NCBI GenBank assembly: GCA_010093515.1
Contig: MU001707.1
Coordinates: forward strand, 107,556 to 152,331
Source: Lineolata rhizophorae
Lineage: Eukaryota; Ascomycota; Dothideomycetes; Lineolatales; Lineolataceae
Direction: 5' to 3'
Length of the DNA: 44,776 bases
Every line of letters begins with the position of its first letter. Within the stretch, counting starts at the first letter, position 1. The notes under the pieces were generated by a model. That model worked only from the letters and a program-made list of their open reading frames with translations, did not search any database and had not been told where the DNA came from. Shown piece by piece: positions 11,561-21,909 of this stretch. A program made the translations under genes and the position numbers.

Positions 11561-13953
11561 ATGGTGAGTTGTCTGGAGGAGAAAAAAGAGACTCTGCTCC
11601 GCTCAAGCAAACGGTTGCCCTTCAATCGGCTAACCACCTAGGAATCCTCCAGCTGTTCGTCGCGTCGCCCGCCTCCACGGCCGCCTGGGCGCTGCTCCGC
11701 CTTGTCGGGCTGCTGCCGCTCGGCGTCGCCTCGCAATTCGTCCCGCCCGTCGCCTATGAGCATGTCCTACAGTCGCCCGTCGACCCCGCCGTCACCGTCC
11801 TGTACAAATCGCCCGACCCCGGCACCTGCACCACGGCCTTTGCGGCCCAGAAGCAGTACTCGGGCTACATCAGCCTGCCGCCCTACACGCTCGAACCCGT
11901 GCAGCAGAACTACTCCATCAACACCTTCTTCTGGTTCTTCGAGGCGCGCGAGGCGCCCGAGACGGCTCCGCTGACCGTCTGGCTCAATGGCGGGCCCGGC
12001 AGCAGTAGCATGTTCGGCCTGTTCGCCGAGAACGGCCCCTGCGAGGTGGTGGAACTCGAAGACGGCGACGGCTACGGCACCCAAGAGCGCCAGTGGGGCT
12101 GGGACCGTAGTTCCAACATCCTCTACGTTGATCAGCCGGCCCAGGTTGGCTTCTCGTACGACTTGTTGCGCAACGGTTCCGTGAACCTTCCCTCCCGCGA
12201 CGTCTACTCGCCACCGGAGCCGTTGCCCATGTTCTCGCCGCCCTACACTTTTCTCAACGGCACTTTCAGCAGCGGCGACGAGGACAGCACGGCCAACACG
12301 ACGCAGATCGCCGCCCACGCCGTGTGGCACTTCCTGCAAACGTTCCTCGCCACCTTCCCGCAGTACAACCCCGGTGTACAGCCAAACAGCACGCGCCCGA
12401 CCGCTGCGACCGGCATCAATCTATTCGCCGAGAGCTACGGCGGCATCTACGGCCCCGTATTTGCCACGCTATTCGAAGACATGAACGACAGGCGCGCGTC
12501 TGGCGCCCTGGGGCCCTCCAACAGCACGCTCGAGATCAGGCTCGCCAGCCTGGGCCTCGTCAATGCCTGGCTCGACGACCTTACGCAGCTTCCGCACCTT
12601 CCTACTTTCGCACACAACAATACGTACGGTATCGAGATAATAGGCCTGACCACCATGCTAAATGCACTGACCGCGTACAACTCGGATGGTGGGTGCAGAG
12701 ACAGCGTCATCGCTTGTCGGTCTGCACTAATGATCGAGGATCCGGAAGGGGAAGGCGATGTGGATCGGGTGAATGATCTGTGCAGCGGGGCCTACAGTGA
12801 ATGTCTGACTTTGCAGGCCATCACCAGCGATCGACGGATTAGTCCGTACGATATCCGGAAGAATCTGTACATGGACTTCCCGCCAAAAGGCTACCTCGAA
12901 TACTTGAACGATGGGCAAGTTCAGAAGGCAATTGGGGCTAGGGTCAATTACACCGAGAGCAGCCAAACCGTGTTTGATGCCTTTCAAGCAAGTACGTTTT
13001 CTTCCCGCTACAGTTGACCGGCGCTCCTTTGATGAGGTCGTGTTCCGCTTCCTCTTCTAAGTGCTATGCTAATCCGAGCGCGCCCGATAGCCGGCGACCA
13101 AGCGCGCTCATCCCAAATTCGCGCCCTCTACAACCTCCTCAGCTCCGATATCCGCATCGCACTCATCTACGGCGACGCCGACTTTATCTGCAACTGGCGT
13201 GGCGGCGAGGCCGTCTCGCTAGCGCTGGCCCAGTACGACGAGTCGCCCTACCGAACAGGCTTTCCTTCAGCTGGCTACGCCGACATCATCGTCAACAGCA
13301 GCTACGTTGGCGGCGCGGTCCGCCAGTTCGGCAACCTGTCCTTCTCCCGCATCTACAACAGCGGCCACTTCGTCCCCGCATACCAGCCTGAAACGGCCTT
13401 CACAGTCTTCACGCGCGTCATCCAAGGCACAGACATCAGCACGGGGGAGCCCGCCGACCTCGACGTCTTCGCCACGGAAGGCCCGGCCAACGCGACATAC
13501 GCTAATGACGACGATTCTTCCGCCGACGATGATGACGACGAAGATGCGAACCGCGTCTGCTGGCTCCGTGACATCCAAGGGACGTGCGGCGAAGAGGCAC
13601 GCGTCTCCATCAGCGGTGGCAACGGCGTCGTTCGCAATGGCGTATGGTACGCGCGCGAAGCCGACTTCGACCCGCCGAGTAGCTCGGTGCGAGCCGGGGT
13701 ACCGGGCACGCCCGTGTCGGTGCCGGTGACGCCGGCAGCATCCGGGAGCGCGCGGTCGAGCGCGGAGTCCTCGGGCGATGATTCCGAGTCGGGGGCGGCG
13801 TCGTCAACGGTCGAAGGGGGCTTGACGGGTGTGTTCGTCGCAACGGGGCCGGTGTCGAGTACAGGGGGGGCGGCCGCGAGGCCGGTTAAGACGGCGGGGG
13901 TGGAGGAGAGAGTCTTGATGGCCGGGTTGGGGGTTATGGCTTTGATGCTGTGA
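11561..13953 (+). CDS. Secreted serine carboxypeptidase, peptidase family S10
   Basis: Exons are 11561-11563 (ATG only), 11653-12991 and 13091-13953, 734 aa. The first intron (donor GTGAGT, branch GGCTAACC) starts directly after ATG; splicing yields a clean signal peptide, MLFVASPASTAAWALLRLVG. The second intron (GTACGT) rejoins as ...FQA-TGDQ. S10 hallmarks are present: the oxyanion/substrate motif NGGPGSSS, catalytic Ser in FAESYGG (about residue 262), Asp in GDADFICNW (about 478) and His in NSGHFVPAY (about 540). Several N-glycosylation sequons follow the signal peptide. The C-terminal extension has a run of acidic residues, is Ser/Gly/Val-rich, and ends in a short hydrophobic tail (LMAGLGVMALML) that could be a GPI signal. 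S10 enzymes release C-terminal amino acids from peptides at acid pH in vacuole or secretions. The ATG-only first exon is inferred. Confidence 0.9.
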
Positions 13954-14699
13954 AAGGTTGGTAATTTTGGTTGATGGTACGTATGCTTCGCCATGTTGCG
14001 CGTGTGCTAAAAGGGAAAGTGGAAAGCGGGGTGTGGGCTTCCTCATCATCTTTTCCTTTTGCCGCGTTTTTGGTGTTGTTTTTCACATAGGTTGCATTGC
14101 TTGGGTGCATTGGCTGCGGACTGGGCATTCGTGGCGCTTCTTGCAAACAATTCGTAAAAGTGCTAAATGAGAGAAAGTAAAAAGTGAGGGTTGGACGTGC
14201 AGGGGAGGCAAGGACAAGGACATGAGCGCGCGTGCGGGAGAGTGCAGCTGCAGCGTCGCTTTGGGCGTGGATGGGTAGGTGAATGCGGATTGCTCGGACG
14301 AGATGAGAGGGTGAAATGTCGTCAGACAGCGTCTGACGGGGTTATTGCGACATACGATGGGTTCTTGTCCTGCGGATAGTGAATCGCATCTGTCCGTTGC
14401 TGGCGGTAATTGTTAGGCGGGTGAGCTGAATGGGATGCCGAGGGCGAGAGCTAGTTTTCATTGATACCCCAGGTGCTCCGCACTTTGCATGTTTGTTCCA
14501 ACAGTATGGCAGGGATGAATGGATGGGCGTGTAGCGGAGGTGGCTTGCTTGATGTGGCCTTCACGCATGGATTGGCATTGTTCTTGTACAGGGGTGCGTA
14601 CTTGAGAGGAGGTCAATGTTTCTATAGATGGTTAGCTGCGAGCTATAAATGGTGTCCTTCGTTGCTGAAGTTTCTAAATGCCGGGTTCAGTTTCGCAGA
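13954..14699. other. Intergenic, no gene recognised
   Basis: About 750 bp downstream of the carboxypeptidase gene. No frame shows a family motif or splice pattern. The sequence next to 14700 carries AGTTTCGCAGA (14689-14699), which recurs on the far side of the MITE-like element. Confidence 0.5.
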
Positions 14700-14843
14700 T
14701 GGTTCGCAATGGGATGGAGTCAGCCCCACGTGGTGGGATTCCTATCTAAGTAACTGCTAGACTCTTTTGGGAAATCGACCGCGAGGAAAATCCCAAAATT
14801 TTTTGGGGTTTGGGGTCAAAAATGCCACCCCATTGCGGACCCT
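14700..14843. mobile_element. MITE-like element with terminal inverted repeats
   Basis: The ends are imperfect inverted repeats: GGTTCGCAATGGGATGG (14701-14717) against the complement of CCACCCCATTGCGGACC (14825-14841), 15 of 17 matching. The direct repeat AGTTTCGCAGA flanks both sides (14689-14699 and 14844-14854) and can be read as an 11-bp or nested 9-bp target duplication. At about 144 bp, with no coding capacity and a T/A-rich centre, it fits a non-autonomous DNA transposon. Duplications of 9-11 bp are typical of Mutator-like elements, but the superfamily is only a guess. Confidence 0.55.
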
Positions 14844-15546
14844 AGTTTCGCAGAACAGAGAGTTCGTGGCCTCGACATCTGTTTTTTCTAAGCTGTTCTT
14901 CTCGCGGTCCGAAAGACAAGCAGACACTCCGGCAGGAAAACCTTGAATTCTAGCTCCTTGACAAGAGATTACACGAAGAAAGGGTTAGGTGCGTTTGCTG
15001 GGAAATTTCTGAACGCAGGGGTTGCAAGATGGATCGAGAAAAGTAAATTGACTAACCTACCGAGCGGCCAGCACGAATCTGCACATACTAGAAGTCACGT
15101 GACGAGGTCATGTGACACAACGCACTGCCTCTTGCGGTTTTGAGGACTCATTGATCTCTTTGAGGTTTCGTGAAGATTGCAACAAGTTTACCGTCCTAAC
15201 CAAGGCGCAGGCTACATGGACAAGTCAGTTGCACATTTTGGGTCTCCCGAGGAAAGCTTGCGGGTAAGGTGTGGAAAGGCAGAAAGCCGCTTGAACCCTC
15301 CGTTGAATGAACTCATGTCGTCCCCGAGGCCCGCGGCGAGAAGTCTTGGCGCGACTCACGTGGGCCGCCGTAAGCGAAATGCACCAACACTTTGCCCCCG
15401 ACGAAATTGAGCCATCGACTGCTCCCGCCATTTCCACACCCCGAACCGCCAACGAACCACGCTGCTGCCATCGCGAATCCGCCTCGACGCAAGCTCCTTC
15501 GAACCAGCAGCAGCGCCCGCAGATACCCGCAAGCGACTCTGTCAAG
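14844..15546. promoter_or_regulatory. Promoter region of the eS27 gene with CACGTG-type motifs
   Basis: Upstream of the eS27 start there are a perfect palindrome GTCACGTGAC (15094-15103), the near-palindrome GTCATGTGAC (15107-15116) and another CACGTG (15357-15362). Such E-boxes are the binding type of Cbf1-like bHLH factors, which are known ribosomal-protein gene regulators in some ascomycetes. Binding here is inference. No TATA box is evident. The frame upstream of the ATG stays open, but no separate gene is supported. Confidence 0.45.
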
Positions 15547-16012
15547 ATGGTGAGGACGGCCCTCCTTTTTGCCTTTCGCGGGCGCCCGGCCGCGCCGCGC
15601 TGCTCTCTACGCTTTCTCGCGTGGCCGACATCCTCGATGCTGACGGCGTCCCCGCCTCCCCCCCTAAACAGGTTCTCGCGGTCGATCTCCTCAACCCTAG
15701 CCCTCAGGCCGAGGCGCGCAAGCACAAGCTCAAGGTACGTTCCGCCTGGCCGAGTTGGCGCGCGACCATAGGAGCAAACCCCCCACCGGGACACGATTAC
15801 TCACAGGTCGCGAACGCAACCCCGTGCAGACGCTCGTGCCGGCGCCGCGCTCGTTCTTCATGGACGTCAAGTGCCCCGGCTGCTTCACCATCACCACCGT
15901 CTTCTCGCACGCCCAGACCGTCGTCGTGTGCCAGGGCTGCTCCCAGGTGCTGTGCCAGCCGACGGGCGGCAAGGCCCGCCTCACCGAGGGCTGCTCGTTC
16001 CGGAGGAAGTAA
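15547..16012 (+). CDS. RPS27: 40S ribosomal protein eS27
   Basis: Three exons: 15547-15549 (ATG only), 15672-15734 and 15830-16012, giving 82 aa, the family's usual length. The introns are 122 and 95 bp. The protein starts [20 protein letters not shown] and continues [20 protein letters not shown]. The zinc-binding C4 motif is complete: CPGC and, 15 residues on, CQGC. The end [17 protein letters not shown] matches yeast Rps27 closely. An earlier AG at the end of ...TTACTCACAG would put the frame out, so the acceptor GTGCAG before ACGCTCGTG is right. eS27 sits on the small subunit and is needed for pre-rRNA processing. The first intron directly after ATG is a layout seen in many fungal ribosomal-protein genes. 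Confidence 0.97.
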
Positions 16013-16066
16013 AGCATAAGGATGTTATAATCGCGGAGACATCGGGGTGAAAGGGAAGGGAAGGGG

Positions 16067-16152
16067 TTTTTTTTTTTTGCTTGACGGAGCATTGTTTTTT
16101 TTTTTTTTTTTTTTTTTTTTTTTGGGGTCTTTTTTTTTTTTTTTTTTTTTTC
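16067..16152. repeat. Poly-T tracts
   Basis: Three long T runs, the longest about 27-29 bases, lie just after the eS27 stop. The lysine- and phenylalanine-rich frames across them are artefacts. Exact lengths of such tracts are prone to sequencing error. Confidence 0.9.
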
Positions 16153-16868
16153 CATCAGCGGACTGGATCGACTTCGCCGGATAGAAGACGGATCCTCGTT
16201 CCCCAAAGACAAGACGGCATGTCCTCAAAAAGAAACGGGAGTTCCGGATATCTTGCGTTGATTGGGCCGGCCCGTTCCCGATTGCGGGCCGGTCTCTCAT
16301 ATGGTTTCATCTCTTGTTCTTGCGTGCTCCCTGCGCTGTTTTCCAATGCATGTGAGGAAGAAATGGGCATTCGAATGAGCTCCGTGGTGGTAGCCACGGA
16401 GTGATGACGCGTATGTAGCATTGAGGACGCCTCATTTGCTCGTTCGAGCGGTGTTGTGTATATCAAGCCACCAGGTCGGTTCTCGTCAGGTCCGGTCCAC
16501 GAGTTTGGTGTGAGACAGGCCGTTCGCATGGGCCCCGTAGGCCGCGCCGTGCTCGTGCGGAAGCTGCCCTTGCAACAGCAAATGCGAAATTTTCTGCTCC
16601 GGGCCTCGATCGACTAAGTGTGTATGCAGCCCGTCGGTAGCGCGGCCTGGCGATGTCCGATCAAGCTCGCGTGCGGCCAAGTTCCGAATGCGACATGACG
16701 AAGCACGTGTCCTGCGCTCACACTACATACTGCATATGCAGCCCCATTTCTCGACTTCCCCCCAACCACAAGGCCACAACCATTGCGTTCTTCTCCCCAC
16801 CGACGCCTAGGCTTTCTCCCTCTCTCTCTCTTTTTTGCCCCCTCTTTCGCCCTCAACCCAGCCAAGCG
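16153..16868. promoter_or_regulatory. eS27 to aldolase spacer, aldolase promoter
   Basis: About 700 bp with no gene recognised. A CACGTG lies in AAGCACGTGTCC near 16704, and a pyrimidine-rich leader (16795-16860) runs up to the aldolase ATG, typical of fungal core promoters and 5'UTRs. Confidence 0.45.
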
Positions 16869-17992
16869 ATGCGCGACGCCAGCGGGGTGCCGGACGGGGC
16901 GCCGGACCGCTACACGGACGCGGATTGGGCGGCGCTGGTGCGGGCCGTGGAGCGCGCCGTCGACGAGGTGGTGAGCGACGACGGGGCGGCGACGAGGCTG
17001 GCGAGGCGGCCGGCGCCGGCCGGCGGCGCCGCGCTCGCCGGCTTGATCGACCACACGCTGCTGGGCGCGGGCGCGACGGAGGCGCAGGTGGACGCGCTGT
17101 GCGACGAGGCGGCCGAGTTCGGCTTCAAGGTTGGGTCTGCCCTCTCGGCCTGGCGGGGGGATTGTCCCCTATGTTTTCTATTTGTTTATATTTTTTTTTC
17201 TTTTTGTTTTGGGACAACCGGCTTACCCGTGTGCCTGCCGCCGTGCCTCTCCACCCGGTGCGGCGGCATAGATACGTGCGCGTGCAGTGCGTGTGCGTGC
17301 GGCTCGGCTTCGTGGGCCGGGCGGCGGCCAGGCTGGCGGGCACGCCCGTCGGCACCGCCTGCGTCGTCGACTTCCCCGGCGGCGCCGCCCCGGCCGCGGC
17401 CAAGCTGGCCGAGGCCCGGGCCGCGCTCGCCGCCGGCGCCGCCGAGCTCGACGTCGTCCTCAACCGGGCCTACCTGGAGCCCTCTTCTCCTCCTCCTCCT
17501 TCTTCTGCTCCTCCTGCCTCCGCGCCTCCGCCCCCGCCCCCGCCGCGCTACGCCGCCCTCTTCGCCGAGCTGCGCGCGCTCCGGGCCGCCGTCCCGGCCA
17601 CGGTCCCGCTCAAGGTCATCGTCGAGGCGGGGGCGCTGGACCGCCGCGGCCTGGTGGCGGCCTGCGCCGCCTGCGCGCTCGCGGGCGCCGACGCGGTCAA
17701 GACGAGCACGGGCGTCGGCGCGCGCGGCGCGAGCCTGGCCGACGTGCGGCTGATGCGCGCCGTCGTGGGCGAGGGCGGCGCGCTGGTGGCGCCGACGGGC
17801 CGCCTCGGCTTGGTGGCCGCCGCCGCGCCGTTGGGGATCAAGGCGAGCGGCGGGGTGCGCACGCTGGCGGACGTGAGGGCCCTGGTCGAGGAGGGCGCCA
17901 CGAGGATCGGGACCAGCAGCGGGGTGGCCATCATGAAGGAAGCGGAGGGGGAGGGCGCTGGTGGTGGTGGTGGTGGTGGCAGCGGGTATTGA
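16869..17992 (+). CDS. Deoxyribose-phosphate aldolase (DeoC/DERA family)
   Basis: Two exons, 16869-17129 and 17288-17992, joined in phase 0 (...EFGFK-CVCVRLGF), 321 aa. DERA cleaves 2-deoxyribose-5-phosphate to glyceraldehyde-3-phosphate and acetaldehyde in deoxynucleoside breakdown. Visible class I aldolase features of the TIM barrel: LIDHTLLG near the start, ELDVVLN (catalytic Asp about residue 142), KVIVEAG, the Schiff-base lysine in VKTSTG (about 225), the second lysine in GIKASGGVRT (about 272) and the phosphate-binding end GATRIGTSSG. Two things are odd. A run of about 22 Pro/Ser/Ala residues (about 152-173) sits between LNRAYLE and RYAALFAEL, where bacterial relatives are compact, and the C-terminus ends in a glycine run. 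The insert is in frame and lacks usable splice ends. The region is extremely GC-rich, so other frames are open too. Confidence 0.92.
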
Positions 17993-19851
17993 TGTCGCGC
18001 AATTGCGCCTTGTTACTAGGTAGGCGATAGATGGATGTTGGGCCAGATCTGACGCTGCTCCTTGGACTTATTATTCACCAGGCGGTGCTGCCCTGGGCCG
18101 GGTATCTATCCACGTTACGAAACACAGCATACATGTGCCGGGTGGACACCCAGCTAAAAGCCATCTTCACCATCTATCGTTCCGTCCCAGCCTTGGTGCA
18201 ACATGTCCCATACATCGACCGATACATGTCATGCCGCTGACACGGCCCATTAGTATCGTGAATAGTGTGCCCCGATAGCCTTCTTTCCCCTCCCCGTCCT
18301 ATCCCTTTCCCAGCCAAGCCCAGTCAAGAAACTCCAGCGCATGCCGTTCGTTTGCTCCTAGTCTTTTTACCCGGCCGAGTGCGCCCCGACTCTCCAGACC
18401 GAAGACACCCATACCAAAAAACACGGACAGGAACAAGGATGAATGAGAGATTCAGGCCCGCGCAGGCCAACTCCGCTATCTCCCCCCACCCACTACGACT
18501 CGCGCTCGTCTCGGCGCTCGTCCGCGCCCTCGCCTCCGGCCCGGCCCCCCCGCACCCGAGGAAGTCGTTCGGAATGAGCGGGCAAATAGTGAAGGGGATG
18601 AGCGAGTGAGCGAGTGAGTCAGTGAGTGAGAGAAATTGAAATGTCCCCCCGGAACGCGGCGGATCCGGACTGGAGTGATAGCGACGACGACTCGAACGGC
18701 CTGACGGCGCTCAGGTCCATCATCACGGAGGGAAAGAAGGGAGACGGAAGTTGCGGAGAAGGCAAGTCGACAAGCGGGAAGATAGGTGAAAGTGCGTCCG
18801 CCCTGGTCCGGGGGGGGTTGGTCTTAGGAATTCCCCGCGTGAGCGAGTCGAGCTGAGGCATTGTGTACATACTCGAGTGTCCGGGGCGAATGCCCCCTTG
18901 CTCGCGTATGTAGGCGGTGCTGCTCGAGCTTGGCGCCGGACTGCACGTGCCAAACTACCCATGTGATGTTGAAAACGTACGTACTACGGTGACAGGTTCC
19001 AGTGGAAGTCTGGAATGGGTAGGCCAAGTCCATTGACATTGGAAAAATGGTGCTATCTGAGTGAGGCTGCATAAATACACTTGTAGAATCCCTGTCAGGG
19101 GTTGGCGAACTGGGCCTAAGTGGGCCTCCTAATATTCTGACATGCGGTAGACCGGACAAGAAATTGCACCCGCCGTGCTTTTGTCTCCAGCCCGACGTGC
19201 TATCGTAGTGGCCCACGGCCCGAGTCTCGCCTTGGGAGTCGGGTTGCGCCGCGGTCGGAAGAAATACTAATAGTAGTACACCTTCTGCTTCTAGCGCCAT
19301 GCCTTGAGTTCCGATCGCTCCTCGATCGTTGCCGGCTCACCGTTGCAATCCGACTCCAATTGGAGCTACTACATTTTATCTGCAAGGATGTCATAAGATA
19401 CTTGTAGAAACTCGAGTGAGTTTTCCCCTAAATACGTCTGGTAGACACTCTACTTTTGGTGATGGAAACTCCTTCCATGGGACTTCTGCTACGTAGCAAC
19501 TCGTCGAAGCGTACGTGGCCGAAGCGAAGTTGAACAGCGGTGATCCGTGGATCATAGCTTCATTCCATAGTTCACGGGCGCTCAACCACGCATCTAGATA
19601 GCGTGGAGCCCACACGCTCTGGATAATCGCTCCAAATACCTTTTCCCACTACCTGCCCCATCTGCTCATCCCGATGCCGCGGTAATGTGGTAGTTTATCT
19701 GTTGGCTGAGGTATTCTCAATAGGTCTAGCACGATGGGCACTAACTTGGCGCGGGAATCGTACCGTGGTGCAAAAGCAGCGCGGCAGCTCAAGCGGAGGA
19801 AATACTTGCTACGTAGGCACCTATAGCAGCATCCTAGAGCAGCATGGCGAA
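17993..19851. other. Gene-poor stretch, no gene recognised
   Basis: About 1.9 kb. A short GAGTGAGC-type microsatellite lies at 18597-18630. A frame from 18638 begins MSPRNAADPDWSDSDDD and could be a short acidic peptide, but it has no supporting splice signals or motif. The part from 18950 onward is less GC-rich with only short frames. Confidence 0.45.
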
Positions 19852-19860
19852 GTATAAATA
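19852..19860 (+). promoter_or_regulatory. TATA box of a possible small gene
   Basis: TATAAATA within AAGTATAAATATGG lies about 100 bp upstream of the ATG at 19956. It is followed by a CA-rich, pyrimidine-rich leader ending CTTCCTCCCTACCATG, which is the usual form of a fungal 5'UTR. Confidence 0.5.
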
Positions 19861-19955
19861 TGGCACCTTTGACACTCGGCAATTCCCAAGCCTTGCCGTC
19901 AATACCGCAACAATCTTCACACACACACAATCCACCGCTTCACTTCCTCCCTACC

Positions 19956-20261
19956 ATGCCCACCGTCGACCCCGACGCCCGAAAGGAAGTAAACGAGGCG
20001 CTCGCAAGGGCCGGCGGTCCCGCGATCGCGCTGATGGCCAACGCCGCCAATTCCTGCCTTCAGAAGCGCCGCGAGAACAAGAAGGAGCGGGACGAGCGAG
20101 AGGCCGCGGCGGTTCGTGGCCGCTCTCCGGCTAGACAATTTTTTCTCCCAAAAAACCGAATGAGAGATGGGCTACGCGGCGGAATCCCAGAAATCTGGCG
20201 CTTGGTCAATCTATGCAGAGGCCCTTGCTGCTGGCGGTGCCTTCGCCTTTTCGAACTGTAA
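19956..20261 (+). CDS. Possible small charged protein, unknown
   Basis: The start at 19956 has a good context (CTACCATGCCC) and lies behind a TATA box. The first 50 residues (MPTVDPDARKEVNEALARAG, then ALMANAANSCLQKRRENKKE, then RDEREAAA) look like a real helical, charged protein. The rest (from about VRGRSPARQFF) has non-coding composition and contains Trp/Cys-rich sequence, so a splice near 20112 (GCGGCG followed by GTTCGT) to an exon I cannot identify is likely. Read without splicing, the product is 101 aa. No family is recognised. Confidence 0.35.
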   Translation: MPTVDPDARKEVNEALARAGGPAIALMANAANSCLQKRRENKKERDEREAAAVRGRSPARQFFLPKNRMRDGLRGGIPEIWRLVNLCRGPCCWRCLRLFEL

Positions 20262-21909
20262 CGCACGGGACGGTGCTACCTTTCTCTCAGGGGGAAGGTG
20301 GAAAAAAAAAAAAAAAAAAGGCGCAAACTTAGAGTGCAATTTTCCTTTTTTTCTTTTTTTCCAACTCTGAGACGGGTCCGGTAGTTACGACTCCATTCGA
20401 GGTCTACCACACCAACAACAGTCTTACTTCCAACACAAACTGGCTTGAGCCGGCCCCGCTCGTGCTTTTCGTTAGCAAAGCAAGGCACCAGGAACTCTAG
20501 GGCCTCAAAAGCCAAGTATTTGCTTGGCCCACCAGATGGGCCGCGAACCCCCGACGTCGGTCAGCTAGAGACATTCTGCTCGGTTGACGCAGTGGAGGCT
20601 TGGGTACCGAGGATAGAGGGGAGAGCGACGAACCGAAAGTGTCGACCCTTCTATTCTGTAGGATGCTATGTGCGCGGGCCATGGAGCCGGATGCTACGAG
20701 ACTGGGAGCAGGTCCCATGGACTTGCTCCCCACAACTGAACCATCCAGTTTCGCCATCTGCTCACACCTCGACCTTGCATCGCGCTCGAGTCCTCCATCT
20801 GAGTCACATCGCTGCCTGGCGCGACGCCCGGCGACTTCACTTTCGATTCGACTCAAATCCGCATCCGAACCGAGTTCCGGTTGGCGCTTTATCTCGACAA
20901 CGAGCTTCTCGTCGCCAGGGTCGCCGCGTACTTTTCCAGCGCGGGCCAAACGGGCCATCCCGACAGTGCTCTCGCGGAAGGCCGGCTTCAGGCCGGCGTC
21001 GGATGCGCCGTGGTAAAAGCCATCTTCTAGCTGGCAGGGAGATTGGGCAGGACGGAAGGCCAATGCCTACTCGCAGAGGCGGCCTATTTTCGGCCGCTCC
21101 TTGAGCCTATCCACCCATGGTTAGCCCCGTACTTAGTCGATGAGCTCAATGAGGTAGTTGGTGTCCATCGTGCTAGAGAGGGCTTCAATGGTTGAGCACT
21201 GAGGGCAATGAGGCCTTGATAAGTGAGTTGATCGGGAGAAGAGTTCCTCGAAACAAGCGAGATGGCAGCGACGCATTTCGTGGCTGGCGATGGCTGTAGT
21301 GTACGGGCTTTGAGCGACTCAGCCCTAGCCTTACCATGTGGTTGACTACAAGCAGGCAGTTTTCTCTTTGCATTTTGCAGCGACTTGGGACAAATGGGGA
21401 AAAACGGAGTGATTTTTTTTTTCGGAGGTGCTGCATCAACCTGTCGACCCTATAGCAGTAGGTCTTCCCAAGGATGCCACTAAACGCCAAATTGGTTGAG
21501 GTGAGGGGCAAGGGAGTGAGCGGGTGACCTCTGACCTGCAAAGTCAAAGTCGAAAGCAGCCGTGGGCGACGGCGGAGAGCCCCTCTAGTTGCAGGACTAC
21601 CACGGGGCTTCGCTGGATGATCTGTGGTTTTCCGAGGCTGGCAATTTGGCTCCTGAATGGATGGTTTGCACCTAGGCTCCCGGGTTGGAGTCGGGGGAGG
21701 GTAAAAAATTGCGGACTTAAAGTGAGTCGCTTGGAGAGCCCGCAATGCTTTTTTCTGACAACTCCCGAAAAGCCTCACAATCCATAGTAGCTTTCACGGG
21801 AACAAGAATGCGCCTAGAAGGCGAGAATAAGTAGCGTGCTTGAATTCTGGTCGATTTGCATCCCAGCAACTTCACCGACCGTGGCTTCTCTACCCAAAGA
21901 GCGAAGCGC
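20262..21909. other. Intergenic with a region open in three frames
   Basis: Begins with a poly-A tract (20303-20319). From about 20500 to 21060 one minus-strand frame (188 aa, MAFRPAQSPCQLEDGFYHGA...) and two plus-strand frames are all open. None has a recognised domain, a signal sequence or convincing splice sites, so no CDS is called. The rest shows nothing. Confidence 0.4.

Noticed and set aside
16081-16300. Phenylalanine/lysine-rich frames across the T tracts
   Set aside because: Direct translation of homopolymers after the eS27 stop.
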